Origin: Psilocybe azurescens
Lineage: Eukaryota > Basidiomycota > Agaricomycetes > Agaricales > Agrocybaceae
Direction: 5' to 3'
Length of the DNA stretch: 64,000 nucleotides
Assembly: GCA_023853785.1 (NCBI GenBank)
Contig: JAJIRX010000916.1
Location: 1 to 64,000 of the forward strand
The notes beneath the pieces were generated by a model that saw nothing but the letters and a program-made list of their open reading frames with translations, had not been told where the DNA came from and ran no database searches. This document shows, one piece after another, positions 48,501 to 58,976 of the stretch. The translations under genes and the position numbers were made by a program. Numbering within the stretch: position 1 is the stretch's first letter; each line of letters begins with the position of its first letter.

Positions 48501-49310
48501 CATTGGTTCTTTTTCTGTTGAAAAGACCAAAGCAAACAGATTAAAACCGTGAAATTGGGTGGTAAACATGTAGCATGCAATAATGTAAATACTTTACTTA
48601 TATACTGTAAATACATTTTATACTAGCGAAATTGACTCTGTAACGGAGAATTGAGTTTATATAAAAATTCTACATACTTGTGGCGGCGCATTCAGCGCAT
48701 GGGATCACAGCAATGGAGGAGTGTCAATAAAGTAACTTATTCAAGTTAACTTAGCTCACTTATGCCAGCCAAGTTAATGTGTTCAATTATTCCCACACTT
48801 AGCCAAATTAACTTGGGCTCACTTACACACTAACAATCACTGGTTACCAGTAACTTTACTTGTACCCTGTTGGTAATTCTCCAAGTAAATAATTATGGCC
48901 ACCATATAGAAGTAATATGAAGACAGTTAAGAAGTTTTAAAGTGCAAAACACTGTTTGTGCAGTTTATGTGCCAAGTTGGCTACTCAATGCATATTGGGG
49001 AGGAGTGTCTGTGTTATGCTCAGAATGTGGGGTGGTCAACTTGAAAAAGATGCCACTTTTTCCACAGCACTGGCAATTAATCTATGCACATTATTATTTT
49101 GACTGGGTATACAGAATACTTCACAGGTCTATGTATGTAATATAATTCTCTGTATTGCATCTGGGAAACATTCTTAGATCCCAGGCTTATCAACTTACAC
49201 CTGTACTGAGTGTTCATTGACCCTTTCTCTCTTGGATATTTGCATAGCTAAATGATTAATTTTATGTTTTGAAACCTTACCTATCAAGTTACTTATTAAT
49301 TTGCTGGAGG
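48501..49310. other. no gene found; AT-rich with ttaactt/aagttaa words
   Basis: At 48735-48850 inverted words (aagttaactta, ccaagttaatg, aaattaacttggg) and gctcactta recur. These may be subterminal repeats of an old DNA element. No coding frame is supported. Confidence 0.35.
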
Positions 49311-49328
49311 TCTTTCCTTTCCCACACA

Positions 49329-49635
49329 CAATCCATATGGACTCCACTGGACTCTCTGTCCAGCCAAACTGGCTGACAGATTGTCCAGTCCACTGGACTG
49401 GAACTGGACTGCAATCCACTGGAGTCCACTGGACTCGCACTGGACTCCTGCCAAATTTTCAGTCCAGTCTCAGTCCAGTGGATTATGAGTCCAGTCAAGT
49501 CCACTGGAGTCCACTGGAGTCCACTGGACTGGGGCTTAAATATTCACTGAACAACAACAAATAATATATTTATTAGCACAGTCCAGTGGAGTCCAGTGGA
49601 GTCCAGTTGAATCCACTGGAGCCCACTGGATGCAA
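49329..49635. repeat. subterminal array of tccactggactcca words, both orientations
   Basis: More than 20 copies of tccactgga/tccagtgga in about 300 bases, interrupted once (49540-49575) by a spacer. A shorter array (50667-50762) lies at the other end. Confidence 0.88.
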
Positions 49636-49959
49636 TAATTAACACAATATCCGAAGTATGATCATTAGTTATTAATATTAATTGCAAAAATAAAAGAGTA
49701 AAATCAATGAAAATAAACTCTATGAAATAACAATTAAATGAAACAATGGTTAAATACACTTGGGAGCAAAGCCTCCCTATGGATACAATTTTGTATTTTG
49801 TTCAGTCCGCAGGGTCAAATTTCACAAGCACATGTGATGTGCACGCGTGCCCGGCATCGGCCAATCAGCACGACAACCATCAAATGAACGACCCCAACCT
49901 TTCTTCTGACTACCACCACCACCTTGTCGGTTGGAGCCAGGTGACAGCCAACCCGACCA

Positions 49960-50500
49960 CGACAGAGGTTGATGACAACTCGCGACGGCCACGCCAACAA
50001 CTATGACAACGACAGCAACAACGAGGACCCGGACGAGGACAACCGCCAACGCGACAACAAGGACCCGGACCCGGACGTGGCGAGGGCGACCTGGACGAGG
50101 ACAAGGGGGCGAGGGGCGAGGGTGAGGGTGGCTACGATGAGGACGAGGACAGCGGCAGTGACGGCGATGAGGATGGACGGGGATGGCAGGGACGAGGACG
50201 CAGACGTGGACAACAGCTGCGACAACGACGAGGGACGGGGACGGTGGCTGCAACAGCGACAAGGATGGATGGGGACAAGGACAAGGACAAGGATGCGGAC
50301 GTGGACACGACAGGGATGAGGATGGACGGGGACACAGACGGCAGCTGCGACAGCAACAGCAATGAGGATGGACGGGGACGACAGCTGTGACAACAACAAG
50401 GATGGGGACGGCGGCTGTGACAGTGACAAGGACGGGTACGGTGGCTGCGACAGCGACAGATACGGACACGGTACCGATGACCCGACGGACGACATGTACA
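49960..50500. repeat. GAC-rich low-complexity core of the non-autonomous element
   Basis: Imperfect repeats of gacggggacgg, gacagcaac and gacaaggatgg. The large Asp/Asn-rich and Val/Pro/Ser-rich open frames on both strands come only from the repeat. Confidence 0.75.
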
Positions 50501-50781
50501 ATGGTAAAGTACTGCTCCTGCCCCCCCTTTTTTATTTTTTTATTTTATTCGCTTTTTTCTTCCTTTTGTCTTGGCCCTTGCATGTAGATACGTAGTAATG
50601 TATTAAATAGTTATTAATATACTGTATTCCACTAATCTGAATTTATGTTAAGATTGAATTTATTTACTGTACCAAGTCCAGTGGACTCCACTGGACTCTG
50701 TTCACCTTTTACACTTAGTATATAGACAAGTCCAGTGGAGTCCACTGGAGTCCATATGGACTGTGTGGGGGATGGTAAAGT

Positions 50782-51858
50782 ACTGAGATAGTGTGATACC
50801 AGTAGTATATAAGCTGTACATCTCTCTGTGCAGATTGTGTATAAATGAAGTAAGTTCACTGGCCAAAATGCGGAGTTTGAATATGATTCCCTGTTGTTTA
50901 TTGATTGCTCGTCTTCAAAGAATCAGCCCATGACACTTTCTGGGAGTTGATTGGATTAGATCTGAATAAACAGAAGTATTCTAAATATTTTATTTAACAA
51001 TAGAGTAATCTCAGACTAATGTATCTTTCCAATTTTGAGAGATATTCTCGATGCTATAATTGCTATGATAATAAACTATGCTTATCAAGTACCTATTTCT
51101 TATTGCATTTACTCCTCTGTCTTTCACCACTATTTTCATTTTATTTATCACCTTCTTAACTTAGCACTGACCTCACATTTCATTTCCCATGCAAGATACT
51201 ACCAGTTTCTGGGCAGCAATATTACTAGAATCTCAGCTTTATCTACTATATATTGCTGTGTTTTATCAGCAGTATGGCCTGTAAACAGCAATGTCATAGC
51301 TGTGGGATAGTATACATACTGTTGCACTTAAGAATTAAATACAAGATTGGTAGTGTATTGATAATGTTTTTGCCCCTCTATACAAGTCACATTCACTATA
51401 CTGATCGCTTTTTCTCATGCTTGACTTCACTTTCTCTCACTTTTACAGTGTAGAAGTCACTTTCCCTGCCAAAAGTGAAAAAAGTGACTTTTGTCACAAA
51501 AAGTGAAATTGTAAAAGTCACTTTGTTAACCACCAATCCCAGGCCTTACCATCAATGTGTGCACACAGATGATCATATATGGTCCAACTTGATGTTTGGA
51601 GATTGGGCATGGAATAAAGTGGTGTGTATTTGATAAAAAATACTCCTTATTGATAATTGTACTGATTCTGATCTTAGGATATAATTGCTTATAGTGAACG
51701 TACACATGGGGCCATGCTTGTATCTATCATATCTAGCAGTGACAAAACAACTGTTTCTGTTGTAACTGGGCATCAGGAGTATCACCTGGTTTATGAGTCA
51801 CCTGGGATCATCACAAATACAGCTTGATGTGTGCATGGGAATGCAGTCCTTCCAGTTG
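50782..51858. other. no gene found; short inverted words near 51470-51530
   Basis: AT-rich. At 51450-51525 the words agtcacttt and aaagtgac(tt) recur at least five times in both orientations, as in subterminal binding sites of DNA transposons. No coding frame is supported. Confidence 0.4.
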
Positions 51859-51863
51859 CATTC
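51859..51863. repeat. target-site duplication CATTC, left copy
   Basis: CATTC immediately precedes the left LTR and recurs at 58887-58891 directly after the right LTR. Five bases is the usual length for Ty3/gypsy integration. Confidence 0.95.
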
Positions 51864-52306
51864 TGTTACGACAAGTCTTTTTCTTTTTCTTTTCTCTTTT
51901 CTTTTCTTTTCTTTTCCTTTTCTTTGTCATCCTTCACATCATTGATACATCATCGTACGCTCTGATGAACTTTACTTTCACTTCCATCTTTTATGATACA
52001 TCTTTTGATGAACATTTGATCTGTTTCTTTTATTCTTATATACATCTGCTGATGAACATTCAAACTCGTTTCAACTCGATCTGTTTCTCCTATTCTTATA
52101 TACATCTGCTGATGAACATTTGATCTCGTTTCAACTAGCTGTACAGTTCATAGTATTTATATGAGGAAGCATCTACTGTATTCTTTAGCTAGTTCTTGAG
52201 AATCCAACCTGCTTAACCTGCTCAAACTCGAACTTGAACTTGTTCTTGTACAACGATTGGTGGTTAGATTACGCACACTGCGTGACTCTAACTTGAAATC
52301 ATAACA
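51864..52306 (+). repeat. 5' LTR (443 bp)
   Basis: Begins tgttacgacaag and ends gaaatcataaca. U3 is 51864-52186 if transcription starts at 52187. It carries a pyrimidine tract (51875-51925) and a 60-bp tandem duplication (52021-52140) that includes attcttatatacatctgctg. Confidence 0.97.
52154..52187 (+). promoter_or_regulatory. probable LTR promoter: TATA-like box and start site
   Basis: TATTTATAT at 52154-52162 lies 25-33 bases before 52187, the first base of the 11-nt segment that pairs with the primer-binding site. In Tf1-type elements this segment is the very 5' end of the transcript, so both clues point to the same start site. Confidence 0.6.
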
Positions 52307-52307
52307 A

Positions 52308-52318
52308 AAGAACTAGCT
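52308..52318 (+). promoter_or_regulatory. self-complementary primer-binding site (Tf1-type)
   Basis: aagaactagct, one base after the LTR end, is the exact reverse complement of agctagttctt at 52187-52197. In Tf1 and related elements the first 11 bases of the RNA fold back on the primer site, are cleaved and prime reverse transcription. Here too the match is exactly 11 bases and ends where the TATA spacing predicts the start. No tRNA-complementary site is seen. Confidence 0.72.
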
Positions 52319-52362
52319 TCTCACTCTACCATACTGCTTCGTCCACAAGCGGTATCGGGAGC

Positions 52363-53471
52363 TTGAACCAGACACCACAACATCTCGATGTGGAACCTTC
52401 TCCGCAAACTACAACACCAATGACAGTGGTGAACAAACGCCTACATCAGACGTTCAACCCACTAGCTGAACTCCAGGACTATCGTCAGGAGAAGAATACT
52501 TCACCGATGCCTCTGAACCCTCTGAAAACTCTGAACCGAACGAAACACAAATGGTTGACCAAATGGCAATCGACACCCCGAAGACAAGGGAACTCTCTCT
52601 TAACTAACCTATCGCCCTTCAACGGCGAACGGTTTAAGAGCAAGAAATTCCTTCAAGAATGTATCCTCTATATGGGGATCAACAAGGATGTCTATGACAC
52701 TGAACCGAAGCGAATTGCGTTCATGCTCTCTTTCATGCAAGAAGGGAACGCGGTCGTTTGGAAACAACAATTTGTCCAGAACAAACTGAACCTCGACACG
52801 GGGGATATCGACTTACCAACATACAAGGAATTTATTGACAAATTCCATAAGGCATTCAAGCCAGAAGAAGAAGACATCGATGCATTAGACAAATTGAAAA
52901 TGCTTGACAAAAGAACCTGACCGCCAAACAACTAGTAACAAAGTTCAAACTACTGGTTGGAGAGGCAGGGATGTCTAACGACTCTGACACTGCAAACAAA
53001 CTCTTGATCAAAATGTTCAAAACGGCGCTAAACCTGGCGCTAGTACAGAAGATCATCATGTCTGAGAAGAAGCCCACAAAGATCGAAGAATGGTATGACA
53101 AAGCCATGTCTTTTGATAGGAGCTATCGACTCGCAATGGCAATAAGAGGCCCGTCTCAGTCAAACGCGCGATTCATTCCCAGATCCGCGCCAAAGAAAGA
53201 CCCCTTTGCAATGGACGTCGACGCCATGACCACCGAAGAACGAACAAGCCTTATGAAAAAGGGGGCTTGTTTCAGATGCAAACAAACGGGACATCTCGCA
53301 GTAGATTGCCCTCTGAAGAAGAAGAACAATCCTTTCATACCAAAGGAAGCGCCCGAAGAAGAAATGGACAGCAAAGGACCTTCATGCCCATATCCGGGAA
53401 TTGAACATGGAGGAGAGAGAGGAACTGGCGAGTTTGGCGATGGGAGACCAGGAGGAGAATACCAACACTGA
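52363..53471 (+). pseudogene. gag (capsid and nucleocapsid), frameshifted
   Basis: The capsid-like core reads FNGERFKSKKFLQECILYMG ... EGNAVVWKQQFVQNKLNLD (about 52617-52800), typical of the retrotransposon gag domain. The N-terminal part in this frame is doubtful: another frame at 52480-52605 is acidic (SGEEYFTDASEPSENSEPNE) and more natural, so a shift lies near 52600. A second shift at about 52905-52915 leads to GEAGMSNDSDTANKLLIKMF and the CCHC knuckle CFRCKQTGHLAVDC (about 53268-53309), followed by an acidic tail ending at 53471. Gag forms the particle and binds RNA. Confidence 0.85.
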
Positions 53472-53537
53472 GGATTTTTAAAATGGAGAACCGAATCGAC
53501 GTCGGTCTCTCCACGATTAGGCATCTATTCTGTATTT

Positions 53538-53930
53538 ATGGCTACACTCGAGAATAAATCTATGCATTTACCGATTTCTTTCTCTGCCATAAAAAACGGA
53601 AAGCCACAAATCGTCGAAACCTTGGGTCTAATTGACTCTGGAGCTGGTGGAAAATTCATCGACCAAAACTACGCTAGGAAACTAAGACTCGAACAAAAAC
53701 CCTTGAAGAAAAACCTCACAGTATACAACGTGGACGGAACCCTCAACAAGAAAGGAACGATCTCTACCTTTGTAGAACTCAATCTTACCATCGGGAACAG
53801 AACAAACAAGGAAATTCTATATGTCTCTGGACTAGGAAGACAAAAAATTATTTTAGGACTACCTTGGCTTCAGAAACGAAACCCCGACATCGATTGGGGA
53901 AACCGGAAAAGTTAAATGGAGGGTTTCCAA
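53538..53930 (+). pseudogene. pol: aspartic protease
   Basis: The product reads NGKPQIVETLGLIDSGAGGK (catalytic D-S-G at about 53632-53640), followed by the later block QKIILGLPWLQKRNPDIDWG, the ILGLPWL motif of Ty3/gypsy proteases. The frame is lost near 53895-53915, where continuation into the next domain needs a one-base shift. Confidence 0.88.
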
Positions 53931-55055
53931 ATCTATCCGCACCACTACTATGGAAGAAGAACTGGAAGAAACTGAACCAATCATGGACACCACGGACGCC
54001 CGCTCGAAGACTTCAACGCTTTGGTAATAGATTTTATCGAAGCCCAAGACTACGAAGAATTGGACCAGGCATGGATCAACGCAAAAACTACAGCTTCACA
54101 AACTCTGGCAATGGAACACGAAAACAGGACACCTGCTAAACCCTTGGAAGAACTTATTCCCCCGGACCTCCACGACTACCTCGGACTTTTTGACAAAAAG
54201 GCAGCAGATCGATTTCCCATCTCAAGACCCTGGGACCACAAAATTGAACTGAAACCTGAATTCAAACCGAAACCATGCAAAGTCTATAGCCTCACCCCAG
54301 AAGAACAAATCGAACAAGACAAATTTCTTAAAGAAATGCTGGACAAAGGATATATTGTCAGATCGGAATCGGACATCGCTTCACCTTTCTTCTTCGTAGC
54401 CAAGAAAGATGGAAAACTGCGACCTTGTCAAGACTATCGATATCTAAATGAATGGACAGTAAAGAATGCCTACCCTTTGCAACGGATCCCTGATCTACTG
54501 GACAAACTCAAAGGAGCGAAATTCTTCACCAAACTTGACGTCAGACAAGGATACAACAATGTTCGCATTCGAAAGGAAGATCAACGGAAAGCCGCTTTCA
54601 AAACGAATTGAGGACTCTTTGAACCCACGGTTATGTTCTTTGGATTATGCAATTCCCGGCCACTTTTCAATCCATGATGGATTCGCTGTTCGAAGGCGAA
54701 ATATCTGGAGGATTCGTGATTATCTACATGGACGACATCTTAATCTTTGCCAAAGATCAAGAAGATTTGGCAAAATACGAACAGATTGTCCTGCAAAGAC
54801 TAAAGGATAACGACCTATACCTCAAACCGGAAAAATGCGTCTTCAGACAACGAAAAGTCAAATACCTGGGAATGATAATTGAAGAAGGAAGAATCTCCAT
54901 GGACCAATTGAAACTTAAAGGAATCTGAGACTGGCCCGCACCCACCACAGTAAAGCAAGTCAGGGGATTCCTGGGATTCGGAAATTTCTGCCAAAAATTC
55001 ATCAGGAAGTTCTCTACGGTGGCGCAACCCCTGAACGATCTCCTAAAGAAGGACA
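53931..55055 (+). pseudogene. pol: reverse transcriptase
   Basis: Motifs in order: [59 protein letters not shown], a TGA at 54609-54611, FEPTVMFFGLCNSPATFQSM, the catalytic YMDD at 54725-54736, LKPEKCVFRQRKVKYLGMII, a TGA at 54926-54928 before [17 protein letters not shown]. At both TGA positions related elements have an Arg codon, so CGA to TGA is the simplest explanation. The catalytic aspartates are intact, but the enzyme cannot be made from this copy as it stands. Confidence 0.9.
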
Positions 55056-55546
55056 AGAAATTGAATGGACGGACGTAGCTCTACGAGCGTTCGACGAACT
55101 AAAACAACGATTCATGGAAGAACTGGTTCTCTCTATGCCAGACCCAAGCAAACCATTCCAAATTGAATGTGACGCCTCTAAATATGCATCTGGAGCCGTT
55201 CTGACTCAACTCGATGGTAACGGCGAAAGACACCCATGCGCATTCATTTCGAAAACCTTCTCCAGCGACGGAAAGGAACTACGAAATCTATGATCGGGAA
55301 CTCCTAGCAATTGTACGAGCATTACAGGAATGGAGACATTATATTCAAGGATCCGAACATACAATGATTATTCATTCTGATCACAAGAACCTGACCTACT
55401 TCAGAAGCCCAAGAAACCTGAACAGACAGCAAGCTCGATGGTCATTATACCTATCCGAATTCGATCTGAAACTGATCCACATGCCCGGGACGAAAATGAT
55501 TCAATCTGACGCCTTATCAAGAAGACCAGATCTTATACCGGGATGA
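55056..55546 (+). pseudogene. pol: RNase H
   Basis: Blocks [20 protein letters not shown] (first catalytic Asp), [20 protein letters not shown] (Glu), [15 protein letters not shown] (Asp) and the end motif [17 protein letters not shown]. One-base shifts occur at about 55045 and 55255-55275. The enzyme removes RNA from the RNA-DNA hybrid during replication. Confidence 0.88.
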
Positions 55547-56603
55547 AGACCACGATAACGAAGATGTGACTCTCTTACCAGAGGAACTTTTCATCAATCT
55601 AATCGACACCGAACTACAGCAGAAAATCATTGATTCAGAAGAATTTGACACGGACATTGCGGAAATCCTGAAAGCTCTATTGCAAAATGGACCATCGAAC
55701 TTACGAACTGACCTCGACGACTGGAAAACGGAGGAATTCAATGGGAAAAACGTCATCTTTTATAAAGATAAAACTTATATACCGAAGAACCAATATCTAC
55801 GCCAACAAATTGTAAAATCTTTTCATGATTTACCATCAGCAGGACACCCCGGAGAACTAGAAACTTACAACGCAGTAAAGACACATTATTGGTGGCCTGG
55901 GCTACGATCCTTCATAAAACAATATGTCAAAGGCTGCGGAATCTGTCAACAATTCAAGATTAACAGAAATCCCTCTCACCCGTCTTTCATGCCAATGCCG
56001 GACCAACTTCTACACGACCATTTGCGAACTGTTCAATGGACTTCCTAACCAACTTACCACCGGTTAAAAACAGCGTGGGACAGATCGTGGATGCACTCAT
56101 GGTCGTGGTAGACCATGGGCTTACTAAGGGGTGATTTTAATACCTTGCCGGAAGAAAGGGAAACCGGGAGAGGCACTTGACGGCCGGAAGGAGCAGCTCA
56201 ACTCTTACTCGACAACCTTTTCAAACGATTCGGACTCCCAGACAGCATTATCTCTGACCGAGACCCCCTATTCACCGCAAAGGTCTTCCAAGAACTCATG
56301 AAACTCTTAGGAATCAAGTCCAAATTAACTACGGCTTATCATCCAATAGGAGACGGAACCACCGAACGATTCAACCAAGAGATAGAAGCCTACCTGTCCA
56401 TCTATTGTTCTTCACACCCAACCGATTGGAACAAGTCAGTTGGAACATTGGAGTTCACTCACAACAACAAGAAACACTCCGAAAGAGTCAAAACCCCGTT
56501 TGAACTCACCTTAGGTTCATCTCCGTTGGCCATTCCACTTGCATTTGAGAACACCAAAGCTCCATCTGTGGAAGAAAAAGTCAAACATCTCCTGAAAGAT
56601 TGA
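55547..56603 (+). pseudogene. pol: integrase, HHCC and DDE core
   Basis: The zinc-binding N-terminus is SAGHPGELETYNAVKTHYWW ... GCGICQQFK (His-His-Cys-Cys, about 55845-55958). The core follows: VDALMVVVDHGLTKG (first Asp, about 56085-56130), IISDRDPLF (second Asp, about 56250), and GTTERFNQEIEAYLS (Glu, about 56355). Shifts occur at about 56030, at 56125-56145 and at about 56205. The frame ends in a TGA at 56601-56603 where an Arg codon would fit. Confidence 0.9.
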
Positions 56604-57118
56604 GAAGAAGTGTTAGCCACCCATGAACTTGCAAGGCAAAGGATAGCCGAGAGACGAAAATCAACCTTCAAACCGTTCGAGAAAGGAACGAAAGTTTGGC
56701 TAGACTCCCGCAACATCTCCACGAGGTACCATTCGAAGATGAAACCGAAACGAGAAGGCCCATTCACGATCACAGAAGTCTTGGGACCTCTCACATACAA
56801 ACTCAAAATACCCAAGATATGGAAGATCCATGACGTCTTCCACGCCACTCTACTCATGCCGTATAACGAGACAGAAACATATGGACCAAATTTCCCTAGA
56901 CCACCACCTGAAATCAAAAATAAAGAAGAACACTGGGAAGTCGAAACCATTCTGAATCACAGAAAGACTGGACGAAAACCCAAGAAAGGAAAGCAAAAAT
57001 ATCAATACCTTATCAAATGGACGGGATTCCCTATCTCCGAAGCAACGTGGGGAAAAAGACGACGCGTTCGACGGCGACAACGAGACTCTTAAAGAATACC
57101 ACCAATTACACAAACTCT
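56604..57118 (+). pseudogene. pol: integrase C-terminus with chromodomain
   Basis: After the TGA the frame continues HELARQRIAERR, then the GPY/F-like block REGPFTITEVLGPLTYKL, then a chromodomain: HWEVETILNHRKTGRKPKKG ... QYLIKWTGFPISEATW (about 56930-57050). A one-base shift near 57053 restores the tail DAFDGDNETLKEYHQLHKL, stopping at 57118. The chromodomain defines this as a chromovirus and usually steers integration to particular chromatin. Confidence 0.9.
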
Positions 57119-57137
57119 GATCACCGCTACCACCCTG

Positions 57138-58382
57138 ATGCTTTGCCTTCTCCGACGTATCGCCTCCTCCTTCACTCGAAACTCCGAAACAAGCCAACTC
57201 GAAACCCCTATCTTTGATACCCCTCTGGCCGATCAGACCGTGGAAGAGCTTGAGACGCTGCAAAGAGAAATTCTCATCGCATACAACGAAACAATTGATC
57301 GGAAGGAGACGGCAAAACAGAACTACCGCCCAACTGCTGCTAAAGCTGCACATCACCAAGCCAGATCTCTACGCCTCAAACTAAATCTGGTCGAACGAGA
57401 GCTCCATCGACGCCTTCCACTGATCGCCAAAGTAGTTAAAAAAGGCCAAGTCGTTCTACCTCTAAACCATACCTCCAATTACCAGAACAACGCAACATGT
57501 CTTTCATTGATACTCCCGCTGCTTCTTCCTCTTCTACTCCCGCCAACTCACGTCTGCAAGGCAAACGACCTGCCATATCTCGTTACGCTCAAACACTGTC
57601 AACTCCTGAAGCCCTGGACCTCTTCGCCCGACGACGAAACGGCTCAGAAGATCTGCTCATACTTTGAAGACCCGGACATTGTCCTAGCCATCGACCACCT
57701 AGCAAAGGTCTCCAGAGCCTATCAGCAGGAAGAACGAGAAATCTGTCTTGCCAGGCAACGATCTCGCGTTCAAGAGGCCATGGCAATGGCCTTGCTGGAC
57801 CAACTTCAATCATGGGGATTAGAAAGAGAAATGTACGACGTGCTGAAGGAATATCGTAGCAGATCGCCTACTGTGCGAAAACCGTTGGTACCCTCTCTTA
57901 TTGATCCCCCTTTCCAGAACGCTGTTCCTTCTCGTCCCCTTCCTGCTTGCCCTCCTGCTTATCGCCGAGCGGTACGATTTTCACCAGTCATTGACAATTC
58001 ACCTTCACCGCAGATTTTGCCTCCCGCCTCCACTCCCTTGAGGTCTCCCATCCCTACACCTACTCCTAGACGACCTCGAAACCCCACAACTCGTCAACAA
58101 AGCTCGTCCACCGCTTTGTCTTTTGCAACGAATCGCTCAACAAGCACAGCGTCGTCGGTCACGTGCTTTCAATGCGGCGAACCTGGACATATTCGCCCAA
58201 GATGCCCCAGATTCAAATGCATCTACTGCCACCGATACGCACCCAGACATTCCTTCCGAGACTGCAGCTATAACCCAGAAAACGAGCAACACACTGAACC
58301 CTATTATGGAGGAATTGACAAGGATCTTCTCGATGACGCCCGAATCGCCAACACCACAGGCGAACCATACAGAGGCTATTGA
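57138..58382 (+). CDS. extra reading frame after pol with two zinc-finger modules
   Basis: A 414-codon open frame starts 20 bases after the pol stop. Residues 30-110 are charged and helical (ADQTVEELETLQREILIAYN). Residues 173-240 are helical (FEDPDIVLAIDHLAKVSRAY), 245-325 Pro/Arg/Ser-rich. Then a CCHC knuckle (C343-x2-C346-x4-H351-x4-C356) and a second module (C361-x2-C364-x6-H371-x4-C376) follow. The segment at residues 118-172 is Leu/Pro-rich, while another frame there (from ATG 57497, MSFIDTPAASSSSTPANS) is much more natural. There may thus be two frames: an upstream coiled piece and a zinc-finger protein starting at 57497 with one shift near 57660. It resembles a second nucleocapsid rather than an envelope; its role is unknown. 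Confidence 0.7.
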   Translation: MLCLLRRIASSFTRNSETSQLETPIFDTPLADQTVEELETLQREILIAYNETIDRKETAKQNYRPTAAKAAHHQARSLRLKLNLVERELHRRLPLIAKVVKKGQVVLPLNHTSNYQNNATCLSLILPLLLPLLLPPTHVCKANDLPYLVTLKHCQLLKPWTSSPDDETAQKICSYFEDPDIVLAIDHLAKVSRAYQQEEREICLARQRSRVQEAMAMALLDQLQSWGLEREMYDVLKEYRSRSPTVRKPLVPSLIDPPFQNAVPSRPLPACPPAYRRAVRFSPVIDNSPSPQILPPASTPLRSPIPTPTPRRPRNPTTRQQSSSTALSFATNRSTSTASSVTCFQCGEPGHIRPRCPRFKCIYCHRYAPRHSFRDCSYNPENEQHTEPYYGGIDKDLLDDARIANTTGEPYRGY

Positions 58383-58430
58383 GCCCACAGAAGTAATGGA
58401 CTTCACTCCTTCTGAGGCATAAGGAGTGTA

Positions 58431-58442
58431 GTATGGGGGTAA
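58431..58442 (+). promoter_or_regulatory. polypurine tract before the 3' LTR
   Basis: gtatgggggtaa directly precedes the LTR start tgttacg, the place where plus-strand DNA synthesis begins. Confidence 0.7.
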
Positions 58443-58886
58443 TGTTACGACAAGTCTTTTTTCTTTTTCTTTTCTCTTTTCTTTTCTTTTCTTTTCCTTT
58501 TCTTTGTCATCCTTCACATCATTGATACATCATCGTACGCTCTGATGAACTTTACTTTCACTTCCATCTTTTATGATACATCTTTTGATGAACATTTGAT
58601 CTGTTTCTTTTATTCTTATATACATCTGCTGATGAACATTCAAACTCGTTTCAACTCGATCTGTTTCTCCTATTCTTATATACATCTGCTGATGAACATT
58701 TGATCTCGTTTCAACTAGCTGTACAGTTCATAGTATTTATATGAGGAAGCATCTACTGTATTCTTTAGCTAGTTCTTGAGAATCCAACCTGCTTAACCTG
58801 CTCAAACTCGAACTTGAACTTGTTCTTGTACAACGATTGGTGGTTAGATTACGCACACTGCGTGACTCTAACTTGAAATCATAACA
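58443..58886 (+). repeat. 3' LTR (444 bp)
   Basis: Identical to the 5' LTR except for one extra T in the first T run (58456-58462). Followed at once by the right target duplication CATTC (58887-58891). Confidence 0.97.
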
Positions 58887-58976
58887 CATTCTTTCCTATC
58901 CCAAAAGTTTGTCATCATTTCTTTGCATTTACATATGTTACTACCAAAATATGTTTTCACCCTCTGTGGTCTTTGA

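Larger units (their letters stand above)
49311..50781. mobile_element. non-autonomous DNA element, copy 2 (TCCAGTGGA-rich ends)
   Basis: The left end tctttcctttcccacacac and the reverse complement of the right end actttaccatcccccacaca match, and both run into tccatatggactccactgga. The core matches the element at 16956-18735 in order and orientation. No transposase frame is present. The terminal word resembles that of the KDZ element at 19541, so that element's family may mobilise it. Confidence 0.78.
51864..58886 (+). mobile_element. complete Ty3/gypsy chromovirus, recent insertion, reading frames broken
   Basis: Two LTRs differing by one T, a 5-bp target duplication, a self-priming-type primer site, gag with a zinc knuckle, then protease, reverse transcriptase, RNase H, integrase and chromodomain in that order, an extra zinc-finger frame, and a purine tract before the right LTR. 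The total length is 7023 bp. Many single-base shifts and three in-frame TGA codons interrupt gag and pol, so this copy cannot act alone. Confidence 0.95.

Noticed and set aside
49822..50501. Large Val/Pro/Ser-rich minus-strand frames
   Set aside because: Low-complexity GAC repeat core of the non-autonomous element; no conserved domain.
57138..58382. Envelope gene in the third frame of the chromovirus
   Set aside because: No signal peptide, transmembrane anchor or fusion-like segment in a credible frame; the hydrophobic stretch at residues 121-137 is in a probably shifted segment, and the zinc modules indicate a nucleic-acid-binding protein.
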